Made by a program: the position numbers and the translations under genes. This document shows positions 7,023 to 9,188 of a stretch of 9,188 nucleotides of DNA, one piece after another. Under the pieces are notes generated by a model that was given only the letters and a program-made list of their open reading frames with translations, was not told the origin of the DNA and searched no databases. The DNA is taken from assembly GCA_017391435.1 (NCBI GenBank), contig JAFOYS010000136.1, positions 1 to 9,188 of the forward strand, in the 5' to 3' direction. This DNA is from Alistipes sp. Its GTDB lineage: Bacteria; Bacteroidota; Bacteroidia; Bacteroidales; Rikenellaceae. Numbering within the stretch: the stretch's first letter is position 1; every line of letters begins with the position of its first letter.

Positions 7023-7833
7023 CGGTATACTCTCTAAAAATCTTTACTATCTGTGCAGCCGGCTCTACATCGTGGACACGGAGTATTGTTGCTCCATTTA
7101 CAAGTGCCTGCCAATTAAGCGCCACTGTGCCAGCTAAAGCATTCTCAGGTACGGTATCAAGCACCTTGTAAATCATAGACTTACGCGAAAGACCCACAAG
7201 CACCGCACATCCTAAACTGCAGATACGGTCAAGGTGTCGTAGCAGCGTGTAGTTCTGCTCTATGCTCTTTGCAAAACCAAATCCCGGGTCAAGGATAATA
7301 TTCTCCCGTCTCACGCCACAGCGTTCAAGCTCCGCTACCCTATCTCTCAGGTACTGAGTAACCTGCTCAACCACATCTACATACTCTGTCAGTAACTGCA
7401 TAGTCTGCGGAGTGCCCCTCATATGCATTGCCACATATGGTACGCCCAACTCTGCCACAGTGCTAAACATACTGCTATCACCCTCACCCGCCGTAATATC
7501 ATTCACAATCACAGCACCATACTTTGCCACCGCTCTACGGACAATCTCCGAGCGGAATGTATCTACCGACACCGCGACATCTTTTGCAACCTTACGCGCC
7601 GCCGCCAAGCCCATATCTACCCTCTGCCACTCCTGTTCAAGCGGAACATCAGCCGCCCCAGGACGAGACGAGTAGCCCCCAATATCTACTATCGTAGCAC
7701 CAGCAGCCACCACCTGAGCTATGCGATGCTCTATAGCTAAGAGCTCTGTTACTCTTGACTCCTCATAGAAGGAGTCGTCTGTAACATTAACGATAGCCAT
7801 TATCTGCACAGTATGGAAATTAGGAAATTTCAT
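6997..7833 (-). CDS. folP: Dihydropteroate synthase
   Basis: DHPS joins p-aminobenzoate to 6-hydroxymethyl-dihydropterin pyrophosphate in folate synthesis and is the sulfonamide target. Numbered from the ATG at 7833 (278 residues): loop 1 NVTDDSF (16-22), loop 2 DIGGYSSRPG (50-59), SVDTF (89-93, D91), ND (111-112), MHMRGTP (136-142), DPGFGFAK (182-189, D182), GLSRKS (214-219, K218) and RVHDV (252-256). Loop 1 has Asp where most homologues have Pro, and MAI where most have MGI. The YSS form of loop 2 is common in Bacteroidetes. The frame can be opened upstream to a TTG at 7851, but ATG 7833 gives a start closer to family length with a shorter overlap with coaE (14 bases), so I prefer it. Its 3' end overlaps the lolD-type gene by 26 bases. 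Confidence 0.93.
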   Translation of the reverse strand: MKFPNFHTVQIMAIVNVTDDSFYEESRVTELLAIEHRIAQVVAAGATIVDIGGYSSRPGAADVPLEQEWQRVDMGLAAARKVAKDVAVSVDTFRSEIVRRAVAKYGAVIVNDITAGEGDSSMFSTVAELGVPYVAMHMRGTPQTMQLLTEYVDVVEQVTQYLRDRVAELERCGVRRENIILDPGFGFAKSIEQNYTLLRHLDRICSLGCAVLVGLSRKSMIYKVLDTVPENALAGTVALNWQALVNGATILRVHDVEPAAQIVKIFREYTDDKGYRDL

Positions 7834-8407
7834 CTCGGATTCTTCTATCAATACTCTCTACCTGAGCCTTTGCACTCTCAAGCGTTATATTTTCAATAGT
7901 ATAATCGACCTTAGAAGCTAACTGTTCTGCACTCATCTGCACAGCCATACGCTGCGCTATAGCCTCACGACTCGCCCCGTCACGCTCCATAGCCCTCTGT
8001 AGAGCAACGCTCTGCGGCACAACAACCGCAACGGTACGGTCTACAACATCACTAAGCCCCGATTCAAAGAGAATCGCCGACTCAACAATAACATAATTCC
8101 CCGTCTGGCACTCTGCCCAAGCAACAAAATGGCTACAGACTGCTGGATGCACTATAGAGTTGAGTAGCAGGCGCTTACTATCGTCAGAAAATACCTGCTG
8201 CGCGAGAAAAGCCCTATTGAGCACCCCGTCATTATAACACTGAGAGCCGAATGCCGCGACAATCTTCTCTATAAGAGTCTTGTCGCTACACATCAGCTCT
8301 TTTGCCATATCATCCGCAATATAGACCGCAACGCCCAACTGCTCAAAGAGTCGGCACACCGTGCTCTTACCACTGCCGATAGTGCCGCACAGACCGATCT
8401 TTATCAT
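7820..8407 (-). CDS. coaE: Dephospho-CoA kinase
   Basis: CoaE phosphorylates the 3' hydroxyl of dephospho-CoA, the last step in coenzyme A synthesis, in the cytoplasm. At 195 residues it has normal length. The P-loop GTIGSGKST lies at residues 8-16, right after the first beta strand MIKIGLC. The substrate-binding YIADDMAKEL follows at 29-38, and the conserved VHPAV at 86-90. The lid/C-terminal region includes VVPQSVALQRAMERDGASREAIAQRMAVQM, with arginines typical of the lid domain. The ATG overlaps the TGA of the YbbR-like gene by 4 bases (ATGA), and the 3' end overlaps folP by 14 bases. The neighbouring YbbR-like gene followed by coaE is an arrangement I recall from other Bacteroidetes. Nothing unusual is seen in the protein itself. 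Confidence 0.95.
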   Translation of the reverse strand: MIKIGLCGTIGSGKSTVCRLFEQLGVAVYIADDMAKELMCSDKTLIEKIVAAFGSQCYNDGVLNRAFLAQQVFSDDSKRLLLNSIVHPAVCSHFVAWAECQTGNYVIVESAILFESGLSDVVDRTVAVVVPQSVALQRAMERDGASREAIAQRMAVQMSAEQLASKVDYTIENITLESAKAQVESIDRRIRDEIS

Positions 8408-8844
8408 TGTGCAAAATTTTTAGGGGCCTCAATATCTGGAACAGCACCTATAGATCGAATGTTGATATCACTAAGCCTTACAGATATTGCATTCTTGAGC
8501 GACTCTGACTGTAGATGAAGCCTTAGTTTGTCTGCCGGTGCAGCACCTATCTGCGTCACCTCGCGCATAACTGTATACTCCAACTCCGAGAGTGGAATAT
8601 TAAGTCTATGGGTAGAGATAACATATCCAAAGAGGTTTGTACCCTTACCCTCAACAACACAAGGAACCTCAAAACGCTGATCGCCAATGCGAATCTTTAC
8701 ATCAAGCTCCGTTGTGTAGTTATAGTTCAACTTTGCAATATACCACAGTGTAAAAGAGGCGACAAATAGACTTATAAAGACTGGCGAAACATACCTTTTC
8801 ACCAACTGTCCAAACCTCTTTATATATTCCCAAATTCTTTTCAT
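8404..8844 (-). CDS. Short YbbR/CdaR-like single-pass membrane protein
   Basis: This 146-residue protein has a basic cytoplasmic tail (residues 1-18), one transmembrane helix (about 19-38, YVSPVFISLFVASFTLWYIA) and an extracytoplasmic beta-rich domain (about 42-140). The WYIAKLNYNYTTELDVKIRI junction resembles the N-terminus of Bacteroidetes YbbR-like proteins, and those genes often precede coaE. YbbR/CdaR proteins bind and regulate the membrane diadenylate cyclase CdaA in Firmicutes, but a cyclase gene is not in this window, so such a role here is conjecture. It is well below the size of usual YbbR proteins (about 300 residues or more), with room for only one repeat. It is the first gene of a six-gene run. 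The start is supported by the promoter ending 5 bases upstream and by the need to keep the membrane helix; the next Met is residue 93. Confidence 0.5.
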   Translation of the reverse strand: MKRIWEYIKRFGQLVKRYVSPVFISLFVASFTLWYIAKLNYNYTTELDVKIRIGDQRFEVPCVVEGKGTNLFGYVISTHRLNIPLSELEYTVMREVTQIGAAPADKLRLHLQSESLKNAISVRLSDINIRSIGAVPDIEAPKNFAQ

Positions 8845-8848
8845 ACAA

Positions 8849-8879
8849 CAAAGGTATTAATATTTTGCGAAACCGCAAA
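8849..8879 (-). promoter_or_regulatory. Perfect Bacteroidetes promoter for the YbbR-like/coaE/folP/lolD/TIGR02757/trmN6 run
   Basis: On the minus strand, TTTG (8879-8876), 19 bases, then TACCTTTG (8856-8849) is an exact match to the consensus TTTG-N19-21-TAnnTTTG. Four bases (TTGT) separate the box from the ATG at 8844, the same geometry as the promoter at 4873-4903. The transcript should be leaderless or nearly so. The entire promoter is contained within the inverted repeat at 8849-8894. Confidence 0.8.
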
Positions 8880-8894
8880 ATATTAATACCTTTG
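8864..8894 (+). promoter_or_regulatory. Mirror-image promoter on the plus strand
   Basis: Because the inverted repeat is perfect, the plus strand also carries TTTG (8864-8867), 19 bases, and TACCTTTG (8887-8894). It would start transcription near 8898-8901, running rightwards into the hairpin at 8925-8950. No plus-strand gene follows, so any product would be a short non-coding RNA or antisense to the end of the SGNH-type gene. The match is exact, but activity is not shown. Confidence 0.4.
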
Positions 8895-8911
8895 GCCATT
8901 AGCTAATAGCC
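8894..8911. repeat. Near-perfect 18-bp palindrome next to the promoter repeat
   Basis: The core ATTAGCTAAT (8898-8907) is a perfect 10-bp palindrome, flanked by GGC and GCC with one mismatched position on each side of the core. A short direct repeat GCCATTA also occurs at 8895-8901 and 8909-8915. It may be a further regulator site or remnant of a simple repeat; no function is assigned. Confidence 0.4.
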
Positions 8912-8921
8912 ATTAACTCAC

Positions 8922-8950
8922 AAAAAAATATCCACCGAAGTGGATATTTT
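8922..8950 (-). terminator. Rho-independent terminator with C(UUCG)G loop after the SGNH-type gene
   Basis: Read on the minus strand, an 11-bp stem (8950-8940 pairing with 8935-8925) is closed by CCAC-TTCG-GTGG, the very stable UUCG tetraloop with its preferred C-G closing pair. It ends in a run of seven T (8928-8922). It lies 25 bases past the stop codon at 8976. On the plus strand the stem also forms but is followed by only four T within the arm and then ATAAAC, so it would be a weak terminator in that direction. Confidence 0.88.
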
Positions 8951-8975
8951 ATAAACTATCATAAAGAACAGTGGA

Positions 8976-9188
8976 CTACTCCTCTAACCAAGCTCCAAGC
9001 TCATCGTAAATCTTATTTGCCATAAAGACCATAGCCTTTGAACCTGGGTGACAACCGCCACCAGTCTCTGGATTATAGTCGTGCTTTGGCATATAAGTCT
9101 GGTCATTGAAGCCATTTACAGCCAGAAGGTCTACAACTCTTGCATTGTCGCCATAGTGAGCTGCAATCTTATGGATTGACTGCTGCAC
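8976..9188 (-). CDS. SGNH/GDSL-type hydrolase, C-terminal fragment cut by window edge
   Basis: The last 71 codons of a gene that begins beyond the right edge; the GTG at 9188 is simply where the window cuts. The fragment ends with GGGCHPGSKAMVFMANKIYDELGAWLEE, the pattern HPxxxG/A...MAxxIxxxL found at the C-terminus of SGNH/GDSL esterases, where the His is part of the catalytic triad (H47 counted from the edge). Such proteins are often deacetylases or lipases acting on carbohydrates. The Asp usually three residues before the His is Gly here, with Cys directly before the His, so the triad may be altered or use another acid. The preceding RVVDLLAVNGFNDQTYMP contributes the last core strand. The identity of the substrate cannot be judged from this piece. 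A strong terminator follows. Confidence 0.65.
   Translation of the reverse strand: MQQSIHKIAAHYGDNARVVDLLAVNGFNDQTYMPKHDYNPETGGGCHPGSKAMVFMANKIYDELGAWLEE

Larger units (their letters stand above)
8849..8894. repeat. Perfect 21-bp inverted repeat with a 4-base centre
   Basis: The left arm 8849-8869 begins CAAAGGTATT and ends TTTTGCG; the right arm 8874-8894 is its exact reverse complement. The central four bases (8870-8873) read AAAC on the plus strand. All 21 pairs match. There is no T-run after it on either strand (TTGTATG on minus, GCCATTA on plus), so it is not a normal terminator. It could be a binding site for a dimeric regulator, a cruciform former, or a mini-element remnant that brought a promoter; the sequence alone cannot decide. 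Confidence 0.9.

Noticed and set aside
6492..7037. 181-codon plus-strand open frame over the lolD-type gene
   Set aside because: It covers every ABC motif of the opposite strand and has no own domain or promoter.
7834..7851. Upstream TTG start for folP (adds MIEESE)
   Set aside because: It uses a rare start codon, increases the overlap with coaE to 32 bases, and adds residues not needed by the family; ATG at 7833 is simpler.
8849..8894. The long inverted repeat as a transcription terminator
   Set aside because: No T-run follows either side, and a proper terminator with a UUCG loop and T-run already lies at 8922-8950; promoter elements in the arms explain the repeat better.

Overview
The window looks like a piece of a Bacteroidales chromosome. 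The supporting signs are three promoters with the Bacteroidetes-type -7 element TAnnTTTG (two also have a perfect TTTG -33 element), start codons without Shine-Dalgarno sequences, and protein families typical of that phylum (a DUF4831-type secreted protein, a TIGR02757-type protein, and dihydropteroate synthase with the DIGGYSSRPG loop). An Alistipes/Rikenellaceae-like source is possible but is only a guess. Every gene lies on the minus strand, so transcription runs from high to low coordinates. I see no rRNA, tRNA, CRISPR array, insertion sequence or phage gene. This is compact housekeeping sequence with no gap above 131 bases.

In transcription order, the right edge (9188-8976) holds the C-terminal end of an SGNH/GDSL-type hydrolase. 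It is followed by a strong intrinsic terminator (8950-8922) whose stem is capped by a C(UUCG)G loop. A perfect 21-bp inverted repeat (8849-8894) comes next and contains a complete promoter on each strand. The minus-strand promoter starts a six-gene run: a short YbbR-like membrane protein, coaE (coenzyme A), folP (folate), a lolD-type ABC ATPase, a TIGR02757 protein and trmN6 (tRNA modification). Each of the five junctions overlaps by 4 to 26 bases, so translational coupling is likely.

A second perfect promoter (4903-4873), overlapping the trmN6 stop codon, drives a secreted DUF4831 protein and an AlkD-like HEAT-repeat protein one base apart. A third promoter (around 3334-3319) drives a membrane-anchored LytM/M23-type protein that has lost its zinc ligands, then dxr (isoprenoid synthesis) and rseP (site-2 protease, cut by the left edge). 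This last run joins envelope-related proteins with the MEP-pathway enzyme that supplies isoprenoid precursors.

I do not see a new multi-gene system here. The most interesting signals are the symmetrical promoter palindrome at 8849-8894, the identical near-leaderless promoter geometry of two operons, and the M23 protein without catalytic residues.
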